This document shows, piece by piece, positions 1 to 7,598 of a stretch of 64,000 nt of DNA. The notes under the pieces are model-generated. The model had not been told where the DNA came from. It saw only the letters and a list, made by a program, of their open reading frames with translations, and did not search any database. This stretch comes from Chitinimonas sp036961565 (GTDB lineage: Bacteria; Pseudomonadota; Gammaproteobacteria; Burkholderiales; Chitinimonadaceae): positions 1 to 64,000 of the forward strand of contig NZ_JBAMDD010000012.1 in the NCBI RefSeq assembly GCF_036961565.1, in the 5' to 3' direction. Positions within the stretch are counted from its first letter, which is position 1, and the number at the start of each line of letters is the position of its first letter. The position numbers and the translations under genes are program-made.

Positions 1-184
1 GGCTTTGACGGGTGCAGGATGGGCGGGGTGAGGACGCAAGGATGCAGTGAAAAGAACTGTCCGATCTTTGGTCTTCTGGCCTTCTCCCGACCTTTGACCC
101 ACCGCGCTGGCAATCCGGGCCTCGCGGAGAGGCCTGATACGCCATTTGAATCCTTCTCATGCGGGTACGGCACGCCGATACGGC

Positions 185-571
185 TTATTCTGTCCCTTGG
201 CTTGAACGGTATGCAGCCCAGGCCAGCATCAGCCAGGCGGCCAGCAAGGCCACGCCACCCAGGGGTGTAATGGCGCCCAGGAGCTTGATGCCGCTGAGCG
301 CCAGGGCATACAGGCTGCCGCTGAACACAATGATGCCGGCCAGCATGCAGTTTCCGGTGCGGGCCATGGCGCTTGGCCCCAGGCGGGATGCCAAAGCACC
401 CAGCAGTATCAATCCCAGGGCGTGTAGCTGGTGATAGCTGACGGCAGTCTGCCAGATGGCCAGTTGGGCTGGGCTGAGCACGGCTTTGAGGCCATGTGCG
501 CCGAAAGCACCGGCACCGACGCCGATCACCATATTGAGACTGCCGGCAATAATCAGTTGTCGCGCGTTCAT
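185..571 (-). CDS. DUF423 family small membrane protein
   Basis: A 128-residue hydrophobic protein of the DUF423 (YgdD-like) inner-membrane family, whose biochemical role is unknown. The AFGAHGLK segment near the N-terminus is the family hallmark. About four hydrophobic helices follow, and the chain ends in a short polar tail. An in-frame ATG exists 33 bases upstream (604), but the start at 571 puts the first helix at the N-terminus as in relatives; neither start has a strong ribosome binding site. The gene is divergent from AMP nucleosidase. The family assignment is secure; function is not inferred. Confidence 0.85.
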   Translation of the reverse strand: MNARQLIIAGSLNMVIGVGAGAFGAHGLKAVLSPAQLAIWQTAVSYHQLHALGLILLGALASRLGPSAMARTGNCMLAGIIVFSGSLYALALSGIKLLGAITPLGGVALLAAWLMLAWAAYRSSQGTE

Positions 572-749
572 GTCTTGCTGCCTGTTATTTGAAATGGACA
601 CCATGATAAGCCAGTAGGATGGCCTGGCGGCTGCCTGCCAGGCGTGGGCATGGCGCGGTGGTTTGGCTATAGTAGTGCCCTGCGCCTGCCTTTACCTGCA
701 CCATGCCAGGGATGCACTGCAGGCGACCCACCTTTGAATGTGTGAGCCC

Positions 750-2243
750 ATGTCCCATCTCCCTCCGTTTATCGCCCCTAGTCGCTACACCAATGCTGCC
801 GATGCACTGAAGCAGGTGCAGCGCATCTATGAACACAACCTCAAGCACCTGCGCGAAGCGATGCGTCGCTTTATGGCGGGTGAGCCGTTGCCAGGGCATG
901 TGCGGGCTTGTTATCCCTTTGTGCGCTTTCAGATACGTACGACGCTGCGTAACAAGAGCATCGATACCGCCCATCTGAGCTATGGCTTCGTATCTGGCCC
1001 CGGCCGCTTCGAGACGACCTTGACCCGCCCCGATCTGTTCGCGGGCTACTATCTGGAGCAGTTTTCGCTGCTGTTGCAGAACCACGACTGCGAGCTGGAG
1101 ATAGGCACCAGTACCCAGCCCATACCGGTGCATTTTTCGTTTGCCGAGCACGATCACATCGAAGGCAGCCTGAGCCCGGAGCGGCGGGCATTGATGCGGG
1201 ATGTGTTCGACCTGCCCGACCTCACTGCCATGGATGATGGCATTGCCAACGGTACTTACGAGCCCAAGCCGGGTGATCCGCTGCCCTTGTCGCTGTTTAC
1301 CGCACCACGGGTCGATTACTCGCTGCACCGGCTGCGCCATTACACCGGGACGGCGCCTGAGCACTTCCAGAATTATGTGCTGTTCACCAACTACCAGTTC
1401 TATATCGATGAGTTCGTGCGGCTGGGGCATGAGGCTATGGCGCAGCCGGATAGCGGCTACAGTGCCTTTGTGGAGCCGGGCAATGTGATTACCCGGCGGG
1501 TGGGCAGCGAGGCCCTGCCCGGTGATGCCCTGGGTGTGGCGCCACCGCGGCTGCCGCAGATGCCTGCTTACCATCTGGTACGCGAGGGGCATGCCGGTAT
1601 CACCATGGTGAACATTGGTGTCGGCCCCGCCAATGCCAAGACTATGACCGACCATGTGGCTGTATTGCGGCCGCACGCCTGGATCATGCTGGGCCATTGC
1701 GCCGGCCTGCGTACCACCCAGCAATTGGGAGACTATGTGCTGGCCCACGGCTATGTGCGTGAGGACCATGTGCTGGATGAAGACCTGCCGCTGTGGGTGC
1801 CGATTCCCGCACTGGCTGAAGTGCAGCAGGCCTTGGAAACCGCTGTGTCGGATGTGACCCAGGCTGTGGGGGCGGAGCTCAAGCGGGTGATGCGTACTGG
1901 CACCGTCGCCAGCACCGACAATCGCAACTGGGAGTTGCTGCCGGACAACAAGCCGCAACGGCGTTTCAGCCAGAGCCGGGCGGTGGCACTGGATATGGAG
2001 AGCGCCACCATTGCGGCCAACGGTTTCCGCTTCCGCGTGCCTTACGGCACCTTGTTGTGCGTGAGTGACAAGCCGCTGCATGGCGAGATCAAGCTGCCAG
2101 GCATGGCCAACCATTTTTACCGTGAGCGGGTGGACCAGCATCTGCGCATAGGCATACGGGCCCTGGAGCTGTTGCGTGAGCAGGGCTTGGGCCAGTTGCA
2201 CAGCCGCAAGCTGCGCAGCTTTGCCGAGGTGGCATTCCAGTAG
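750..2243 (+). CDS. amn: AMP nucleosidase
   Basis: Hydrolyses AMP to adenine and ribose 5-phosphate in the cytoplasm and so helps control adenylate pools. The protein of about 497 residues has the usual two parts: an N-terminal AMP nucleosidase domain (roughly 1-170) and a C-terminal nucleoside-phosphorylase fold (roughly 270-480). The segment WIMLGHCAGL and the late ALDMESATIAANG, which carries the purine/ribose-site Met-Glu pair, mark the second part. Length matches the family. ATG 738, four codons earlier, is also in frame; 750 fits the family N-terminus better. A very long reading frame on the opposite strand (585-2246) is a composition shadow. Confidence 0.93.
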   Translation: MSHLPPFIAPSRYTNAADALKQVQRIYEHNLKHLREAMRRFMAGEPLPGHVRACYPFVRFQIRTTLRNKSIDTAHLSYGFVSGPGRFETTLTRPDLFAGYYLEQFSLLLQNHDCELEIGTSTQPIPVHFSFAEHDHIEGSLSPERRALMRDVFDLPDLTAMDDGIANGTYEPKPGDPLPLSLFTAPRVDYSLHRLRHYTGTAPEHFQNYVLFTNYQFYIDEFVRLGHEAMAQPDSGYSAFVEPGNVITRRVGSEALPGDALGVAPPRLPQMPAYHLVREGHAGITMVNIGVGPANAKTMTDHVAVLRPHAWIMLGHCAGLRTTQQLGDYVLAHGYVREDHVLDEDLPLWVPIPALAEVQQALETAVSDVTQAVGAELKRVMRTGTVASTDNRNWELLPDNKPQRRFSQSRAVALDMESATIAANGFRFRVPYGTLLCVSDKPLHGEIKLPGMANHFYRERVDQHLRIGIRALELLREQGLGQLHSRKLRSFAEVAFQ

Positions 2244-2369
2244 CACCCATCTTGCGCCGTGCTGCCATGACTAGCGAGTTGGCCAGGCGCTTTCCGCACC
2301 GTGGCTTGCTATGCTGGTTTGGCAGCAGGGCCGCCTAGGCGGCCACCCCTATAACTGAGGAGGTTGACC

Positions 2370-2849
2370 ATGCAGATGGAAGCACAGGACGAGCACCGCT
2401 GGTTGTTGCAGTTGGTGGGCGAGTGGCGCTATGAAAGTGAGGCCGTGATGGGGCCGGATGAGCCACTGATGAAGTTCAAGGGCGAGGAGAGCGTGCGCGC
2501 CCTGGGTGACTTGTGGGTGCTGCTGGAGGGGCGTGGGGAAATGCCCGGTGGTGATATGGCCACTATGCTGATGACCTTGGGCTACGACCCCCAGAAAGGG
2601 CGTTTCAGCGGTAGCTGGGTGGGCTCGATGATGACCTATCTATGGGTTTACGATGGCAGCCTGGATAAGGATCGCAGGATATTGTCACTGGATGCCGAAG
2701 GGCCGGATTTTGCTGTGGAAGGCAAGATGGGCAAGTACCGTGATGTCATCGAGCTGCACAGCCCGGATCACCGTACGCTCAAGTCGCATACCTTGGGTGA
2801 CGATGGCCAGTGGCATTGTTTCATGACGGCAAACTACTGGCGCAAATAA
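2370..2849 (+). CDS. DUF1579 family protein
   Basis: A 159-residue cytoplasmic protein of the DUF1579 family, which has a calycin-like beta-barrel fold and no established reaction. The N-terminal LLQLVGEWRYES and the central SGSWVGSMMTYLWVYDG are typical. The start is fixed by a strong GAGGAGG at 2357-2363 placed six bases before ATG 2370; the TTG at 2364 overlaps no useful spacing and is rejected. It stands alone between amn and the RIO kinase and is followed by a strong hairpin. Three other small proteins in this window share the same L(A/V)G-W opening. Confidence 0.8.
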   Translation: MQMEAQDEHRWLLQLVGEWRYESEAVMGPDEPLMKFKGEESVRALGDLWVLLEGRGEMPGGDMATMLMTLGYDPQKGRFSGSWVGSMMTYLWVYDGSLDKDRRILSLDAEGPDFAVEGKMGKYRDVIELHSPDHRTLKSHTLGDDGQWHCFMTANYWRK

Positions 2850-2855
2850 GCTGCT

Positions 2856-2890
2856 GCCCACCATCCTGCCGCAGCAGCAGGATGGTGGGC
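2856..2890. terminator. 14-bp perfect hairpin after the DUF1579 gene
   Basis: Arms GCCCACCATCCTGC (2856-2869) and its exact reverse complement (2877-2890) enclose a 7-base loop, seven bases after the stop codon. The stem is strong enough for a terminator, but no T-run follows on either strand, so it may instead protect the mRNA 3' end or act with Rho. Confidence 0.5.
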
Positions 2891-3306
2891 TAGCCGCGAG
2901 GGCAGCTACGGCGTGCGCCTACGCACTGCTCACCGGGACAATGGCTTGCCGTGGCGTGAGTAGCTTCTGCTGGATCAACCGCCCGCATGCGCCAGGTTGG
3001 TTGTTAAGCCTGTGTGCCCAAGGCGCTGTAAGCTGCCTGCTGTGCGACATAGACGTGGTCGGCCGGCGCTGCTTTTGGGGCAGATGGGACAGGCTAGTCG
3101 TTGATACTACCGCTGCCAAGTGGCTGGGAGCTGTTAAACTATTGATTCGGCTCGGCTTCAGTTGCGAGCCTGCCCGCTTTGCGGCGCGTGTTTTCCCTGT
3201 GCGGCAATCCTGCCTGCGCTCCCTATTCCTGAGTATCCCCCATCGGTGTGTCCCTACGTGGCCTGACCGGTGGGGGCTTGCTCCTATCAGGCCTATTGCT
3301 ATTACG
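2891..3306. other. Intergenic region upstream of the RIO kinase
   Basis: About 415 bases with no convincing gene. The reading frame of the RIO kinase stays open upstream to 2941, but the extension is Cys/Trp/Arg-rich and unlike any RIO N-terminus, so it is read as non-coding leader. No clear promoter hexamers could be assigned. Confidence 0.4.
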
Positions 3307-4143
3307 ATGAAGACACCCAAAAGACTCCTGCCCCTGGTTGAAGAAGGATTGATAGACGAAGTCATCAGCCAGTTGATGAGTGGCAAGGAGGCGACCGTCT
3401 ATATCGTGCGCTGTGGCGACGAGATCTGCTGTGCCAAGGTGTACAAGGAAGCCAATCAACGTAGCTTCCGCAAGAGCGCGTCGTATCAGGAAGGGCGCCG
3501 GGTGAAGAACAGCCGGCAGGCCCGAGCGATGGAGAAGGGTAGCCGCTATGGCCGCAAGATGCAGGAGGAGGTCTGGCAGAACGCCGAGGTGGACGCGCTA
3601 TACCGTTTGTCTGCCGCCGGTGTGAGGGTGCCCAGACCGAATATCTGCCACGAAGGTGTGTTGTTGATGGAGTTGGTGGTGGATGCCGATGGCAATGCCG
3701 CCCCGCGCCTCAATGATGTGGAGCTGACCGAGGCGCTGGCGCTGGAATACCATGAGGTATTGCTGCGGGAGGTGGTGCGCATGCTGTGTGCCGGAGTGGT
3801 GCACGGCGATCTGTCTGAATACAACATCCTGGTTGGCTTGGACGGCCCTGTCATCATCGACCTGCCGCAGGCTATCGATGCAGCTGGCAACAATAGCGCG
3901 GCCGATATGCTGGAGCGCGATGTGAACAATCTGCGCAATTTCTTTGCCGTATTTGCCCCGGCCCTGCAGGCCAGCCAGTACAGCAAGGAAATCTGGGCGC
4001 ATTACAAGGAAGGTAGCTTGCTGCCTGATGTGCCTTTGACTGGCCGGGTCGTGCTGGATGAGCGTCCTGCCGATGTGGACGATGTTCTGCTCCATGTAGA
4101 GCGGGCGCTGGAAGAAGACGCGCTACGGCGCATGTCATACTAG
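3307..4143 (+). CDS. RIO-type serine protein kinase
   Basis: A 278-residue atypical protein kinase of the RIO family. Visible signatures are the flexible P-loop equivalent SGKEATVY (25-32), the ATP-anchoring Lys44 in CCAKVYK, the catalytic loop HGDLSEYN (166-173) with Asp168 and Asn173, and a metal-binding Asp185 in IIDLPQA where ordinary kinases have DFG. Bacterial RIO1-like proteins of this size are widespread in proteobacteria; their substrates are unknown, while archaeal/eukaryotic RIO1 acts in small-subunit ribosome maturation. ATG 3307 is chosen because family members begin with MKTPKRL-like sequence; no Shine-Dalgarno motif is visible. Confidence 0.88.
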   Translation: MKTPKRLLPLVEEGLIDEVISQLMSGKEATVYIVRCGDEICCAKVYKEANQRSFRKSASYQEGRRVKNSRQARAMEKGSRYGRKMQEEVWQNAEVDALYRLSAAGVRVPRPNICHEGVLLMELVVDADGNAAPRLNDVELTEALALEYHEVLLREVVRMLCAGVVHGDLSEYNILVGLDGPVIIDLPQAIDAAGNNSAADMLERDVNNLRNFFAVFAPALQASQYSKEIWAHYKEGSLLPDVPLTGRVVLDERPADVDDVLLHVERALEEDALRRMSY

Positions 4144-4310
4144 GCGCTGCTAACAGCCCCTTTCTGGCCTTGTTGAGCGAGCTTGCCGTACCCCTGTACG
4201 GCCATTGCTCACCTGGCAAGCGCCGCTAGGCTGGATTTCTTGTGGTCACAAGTAGCGTGCTGGGGTGTTGCCGGGGCTGGCAGCGCGCCACTCGCGTTTT
4301 TTTTGAGATT

Positions 4311-4336
4311 AATACTTAGTTTTATGCCTAAGTATT
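4311..4336. promoter_or_regulatory. Candidate ArsR operator palindrome
   Basis: Perfect 9-bp inverted repeat AATACTTAG (4311-4319) / CTAAGTATT (4328-4336) with an 8-base spacer, in an AT-rich patch about 50 bases before the ArsR start. Position, symmetry and AT-richness suit autoregulation by the ArsR dimer encoded immediately downstream (inference). Confidence 0.6.
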
Positions 4337-4387
4337 TGCTATGGTAGTAAGGCTGCATGGATAAGCCTGCAGTCAGGAGGAATGATC

Positions 4388-4726
4388 TTGTCACATGGCG
4401 CTGAGCCCATAGATGGTGTTTTCCGCGCACTGTCCGACCCGACCCGCCGCAAGGTGCTGGAGAGACTAAGCCGTGGCCCGGCTACGGTCAGCGATTTGGC
4501 TACGCCATTCGATATGGCGCTGCCTTCCTTCGTGCAGCACCTGAAGATACTGGAAGCATGCGGCCTGGTGAGCTCCAGCAAGGTGGGGCGGATACGCACA
4601 TACCAGCTGGCCGCTGCCCGTCTGCAGTTGGCGGAAGACTGGCTGGCGCAACACCGCACGCTGTGGGAGCGTCGACTCGATCAACTTGACCACTACCTTA
4701 TGGCACTCAAGGAGAAAAACACATGA
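4388..4726 (+). CDS. ArsR/SmtB-family transcriptional repressor
   Basis: A winged-helix DNA-binding protein of about 112 residues. FRALSDPTRRKVLERLSRGP is the usual ArsR opening helix and SFVQHLKILEACGLV the recognition helix. It has no Cys-rich metal site, and it belongs to the group paired with AHSA1/SRPBCC proteins rather than to metal sensors. The start is probably TTG 4388: AGGAGG at 4375-4380 is seven bases upstream of it, whereas ATG 4382 would leave only one base. The stop overlaps the next start as ATGA, so the two genes are translationally coupled. A 9-bp palindrome upstream suggests autorepression. Confidence 0.87.
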   Translation: MSHGAEPIDGVFRALSDPTRRKVLERLSRGPATVSDLATPFDMALPSFVQHLKILEACGLVSSSKVGRIRTYQLAAARLQLAEDWLAQHRTLWERRLDQLDHYLMALKEKNT

Positions 4727-5205
4727 CCGCAACCCCATGGACCCCGGACCCCAAGCTGGACCTGGTACTGGAACGAGAGATAGACGTACCGCGCGAGCTA
4801 GTATGGGCTGCCTGGACCCAGGCTGAGCATATACCCCACTGGTTCACCCCAGCCCCTTGGACGGTGTCGCATTGTGAGATTGATCTGCGCCCCGGTGGCA
4901 TGTTCAGCACCACCATGCGTTCGCCGGAAGGCCAGGACTACCCCAATATTGGTTGCTATCTGGAGGTGGTGCCCTGCCAACGCCTGGTCTGGACCGATGC
5001 CCTGCTGCCTGGCTACCGCCCGGCGGCGGAACCCTTCATGAGTGCCATGCTGTTGCTGGATGAACTGGCAGGCGGACGCACCCGCTACCGGGCCGTGGCC
5101 ATACACCGTGACGTAGCCGGTAGGCAGCGACACGAGGAAATGGGCTTTCACCAAGGCTGGGGCACGGCGCTGGATCAATTGGTGGCCTACGCCAAGCGGA
5201 TGTAG
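4723..5205 (+). CDS. AHSA1/SRPBCC-domain protein
   Basis: A 160-residue single-domain protein with the START/Bet v1-like fold, which forms a deep hydrophobic pocket for an unknown ligand. The pattern REIDVPRELVWAAWTQAEHI followed by HWFTPAPW and LRPGGMF is characteristic of the AHSA1 branch. ArsR-AHSA1 pairs are common in proteobacteria, and the ligand-binding partner may tune or report the signal sensed by the operon. It shares ATGA with arsR (4723-4726). Family is certain, substrate unknown. Confidence 0.87.
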   Translation: MTATPWTPDPKLDLVLEREIDVPRELVWAAWTQAEHIPHWFTPAPWTVSHCEIDLRPGGMFSTTMRSPEGQDYPNIGCYLEVVPCQRLVWTDALLPGYRPAAEPFMSAMLLLDELAGGRTRYRAVAIHRDVAGRQRHEEMGFHQGWGTALDQLVAYAKRM

Positions 5206-5372
5206 AGCGCTGCTGTGATGACCAAGGCCCAGCCGCTGGCTGGGCTTTCTGTTGGCAGCGCTGGCGCAGGGAGTTGCCAGCGACTCAGCAGGAATCGGGT
5301 GTCGGCGTGCGTACAGGCAGCCTACCTTATCTGCATCGCGGCCTGTTGGGCCGTTCATGCAAAGGCAGCGCC

Positions 5373-5852
5373 ATGTCCATACCGTACCGCATCGAGCCCA
5401 TCAGGGCCGACTTTCTGACCCGTGCACGCATGCACGGCCTGGATGATCAGCAGCAGCCGGTGGAATACCATCAGGCGCAAGGGGGGGAGCCCTGCCGCGA
5501 TGTGCTTCGGCGTGCCCGGCCCGGTGAGGCGCTGATACTGGCCAGCTATAGCCCGTTTAGCCTACCGGGGCCCTACCACGAGTTTGGCCCGGTGTTTATC
5601 TTGCGGGATGCGAGCCCGGTCACCGTCAATACCCAGGCTCTGCCGCTGGCGCCTGTAGCGGACTACTTCAAAGATACCTTGGTGCTGCGGGCCTATACGG
5701 CCAGCGAACGTATAGCCGATGGTTTCGTGGCCACGGCAGCGGATGCGGAGGCCTGCCTGCAGGGCTTATGGGAGCGGGATGAGGTGGCGTTTGTACTGGC
5801 CCGCTTTGCCGGCTATGGCTGCTTTGGATGTTGTCTAAGGCGGGCATCATGA
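5373..5852 (+). CDS. DUF1203 family protein
   Basis: A 159-residue protein of the DUF1203 family, of unknown function. Recognisable family blocks are the opening YRIEPI, CRDVLRRARPGE and LASYSPF near the middle, and the C-terminal VLARFAGYGCFGC. ATG 5373 gives the family start; the frame is open upstream but without family similarity. It ends just before a bidirectional terminator that separates it from the convergent amine oxidase. Confidence 0.75.
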   Translation: MSIPYRIEPIRADFLTRARMHGLDDQQQPVEYHQAQGGEPCRDVLRRARPGEALILASYSPFSLPGPYHEFGPVFILRDASPVTVNTQALPLAPVADYFKDTLVLRAYTASERIADGFVATAADAEACLQGLWERDEVAFVLARFAGYGCFGCCLRRAS

Positions 5853-5897
5853 GGTCGCTTTACCCAGTGCACAGTGGGTAGCGGGCACTCTCGTACC

Positions 5898-5922
5898 AAG
5901 GCCCGGGTATTTCCCGGGCCTT
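5898..5922. terminator. Bidirectional terminator between convergent genes
   Basis: AAGGCCCGGG (5898-5907) and CCCGGGCCTT (5913-5922) form a perfect 10-bp stem with a 5-base loop. It lies between the converging DUF1203 gene and the amine oxidase and is GC-rich with short A/T flanks, so it can work in both directions. Confidence 0.65.
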
Positions 5923-5949
5923 AGTGAGCCACTGTAAGGTGGTGGTCGC

Positions 5950-7536
5950 CTAGCAAGCCATGCGTTTCAACATCATGTCGGCCGTCTGCAAGGCTCCCTC
6001 CACCCAGCCCTGGGCATCAGAGTAGGCTTCACCGCAGATGTAGAGCTGGCAGATATCCAGTGGCTTGATGATCTGTTTCTTCACCTCCCAGCTCTTCACA
6101 CCAATGTTCCAGCTGTTCCAGCCACCGCCAAAGGGGTCGTCGCCCCAGTCGCGGAAGGCGGCGTTGCGTACCTCGGGGGTGTAGTTGAGGCCGTGCATGG
6201 TGCCCAGCTGCCGGGCGACTTCGGCCACCATCAAGCGGGGGGCCTTGTACTGGTGCCAGGTGGATTCGGTCTGGCTGGCGGTGGCTTCGCCAACAAAGGG
6301 GTCGGCCAGCGCGGCGACTTCCTGGCCGCTGCGCTTGAGCTGATGGCGCTGCGGGCGCAGTCCGTCCCAGAAGCCGGTGTTGGTGCCGTCGTCGTAGCTG
6401 GCCAGCAGCATGGCGCGGCCGGATTCGGCGGGTTGGCCATCGCTTTGTGGCCAGTAGTAGGTTTGCCGTACCGGCAGGTCGGTGACCGAGCGGCCTGCCT
6501 GCACCGGCACGTAGACGTTGTCACTATTGGTATAGCCGGCGGCGCGCCACCAGGGGTTGTTGTAGGTGGTAAACAGCTTGAACAGTGGCCTGGGGGTGAC
6601 GCTGGAGGTCAGGCGCTGGATTTCCTGCAGGATGGGGCTGGTGGCGGCCAGCAGATCGATGGCGCGGCGCGGCATGGCCAGGATGAGCTGGTGTGCCCGG
6701 ATGACCTTGCCCTCGACGGCAAACTCGAACACCTCGTTTTCCCACTTGAGCCGGGAGGCCGTGGCGTTCAGCCTGATCTCGCCACCGGCATGCTGGAACA
6801 GTGCCGCGATGGACTTGGGTACCTGCTGGAAGCCCTTGCAGAAGCCCTTGTATTGCGGGTCGATACCAAAGTCGGAGAGATACCAGGGGATGGCATCGGC
6901 CGCGTTCCAGTTCGACAGGGTGGAGTTGTAGCCGCCTGCATCCACCCCCAACTGATAGGCCTCGCCGTCTATCACCCGCAGCAGCACGTTCCAGAAGCCT
7001 TGCTGGTAGAGCGGCAGGCCGCCAAAGCTGGCTTCCTGCGCCATGGTGCGGCGCTGCTCTTCGGTCAGGTGGGGTGCGGTGATGCCGGGTACGATCTGCT
7101 CGATGGCATTGAGGATGATGCTGCCTGCAGTGGCCCCCCTGTCGAGGAAGGACAATTGGTATGGCACCTTGTCCGGTTCGCTGGTGAAGTCGCTCAGGCG
7201 CAGGTAGACGCCACGCAGATAGGCCAGGTTCTGGTCCTGGTCTACCGGGAAGGGATAGGTTTCGATCTGCTCGTGTGGGGGCAGAGACTGGTTGAGCTCC
7301 GCGATCAGTGCCGTAATCAGCGGCTGTACGGCGGGCAGAATGCGCATGCCGCCCAGTTCGGCCACCATATTGGGGATATCGGGCGGCTGTACCGATAGCA
7401 GGCGGCCGCCGACATGGTCGGAGCCCTCGAACACGACAATCTTCTTGCCTGGGTGGGCCTGCTTGAGCCGCCAGGCGCTGTAGACCCCTGACACCCCTGC
7501 GCCGATGATGGCGATATCTACGGTTTCGTTAGCCAT
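5950..7536 (-). CDS. FAD-dependent amine oxidase family protein
   Basis: A 528-residue flavoprotein oxidase of the monoamine/L-amino-acid oxidase superfamily. The dinucleotide-binding IIGAGVSGVYS (10-20) with the acidic end of strand two at VVFEGSDHVGGR, and the C-terminal FAD motif ICGEAYSDAQGWVEGAL, are both present. Such enzymes turn an amine or amino acid into an imine or oxo product, giving hydrogen peroxide; the substrate is unknown. No signal peptide is visible. It follows the thiamine-diphosphate enzyme by 62 bases on the same strand, so the two probably form one operon and one pathway. The long plus-strand frame at 6193-7398 is a shadow. Confidence 0.85.
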   Translation of the reverse strand: MANETVDIAIIGAGVSGVYSAWRLKQAHPGKKIVVFEGSDHVGGRLLSVQPPDIPNMVAELGGMRILPAVQPLITALIAELNQSLPPHEQIETYPFPVDQDQNLAYLRGVYLRLSDFTSEPDKVPYQLSFLDRGATAGSIILNAIEQIVPGITAPHLTEEQRRTMAQEASFGGLPLYQQGFWNVLLRVIDGEAYQLGVDAGGYNSTLSNWNAADAIPWYLSDFGIDPQYKGFCKGFQQVPKSIAALFQHAGGEIRLNATASRLKWENEVFEFAVEGKVIRAHQLILAMPRRAIDLLAATSPILQEIQRLTSSVTPRPLFKLFTTYNNPWWRAAGYTNSDNVYVPVQAGRSVTDLPVRQTYYWPQSDGQPAESGRAMLLASYDDGTNTGFWDGLRPQRHQLKRSGQEVAALADPFVGEATASQTESTWHQYKAPRLMVAEVARQLGTMHGLNYTPEVRNAAFRDWGDDPFGGGWNSWNIGVKSWEVKKQIIKPLDICQLYICGEAYSDAQGWVEGALQTADMMLKRMAC

Positions 7537-7598
7537 GATACTGATCTCCTTGGATTGAGTGGGCGCCTGCTGCCGGGCGCCCTGTTATTGCCTGCGAT

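Noticed and set aside
1..184. Start of the window as a coding or RNA gene
   Set aside because: Short overlapping frames have no motif or ribosome binding site; nothing supportable is seen.
585..2246. 553-residue open frame on the minus strand
   Set aside because: Lies antisense to AMP nucleosidase, has Gln/His/Arg-rich composition and no family features; a GC-bias shadow.
6193..7398. 401-residue plus-strand frame
   Set aside because: Antisense to the amine oxidase whose FAD motifs are clear; Gly/Gln/Val-rich shadow composition.
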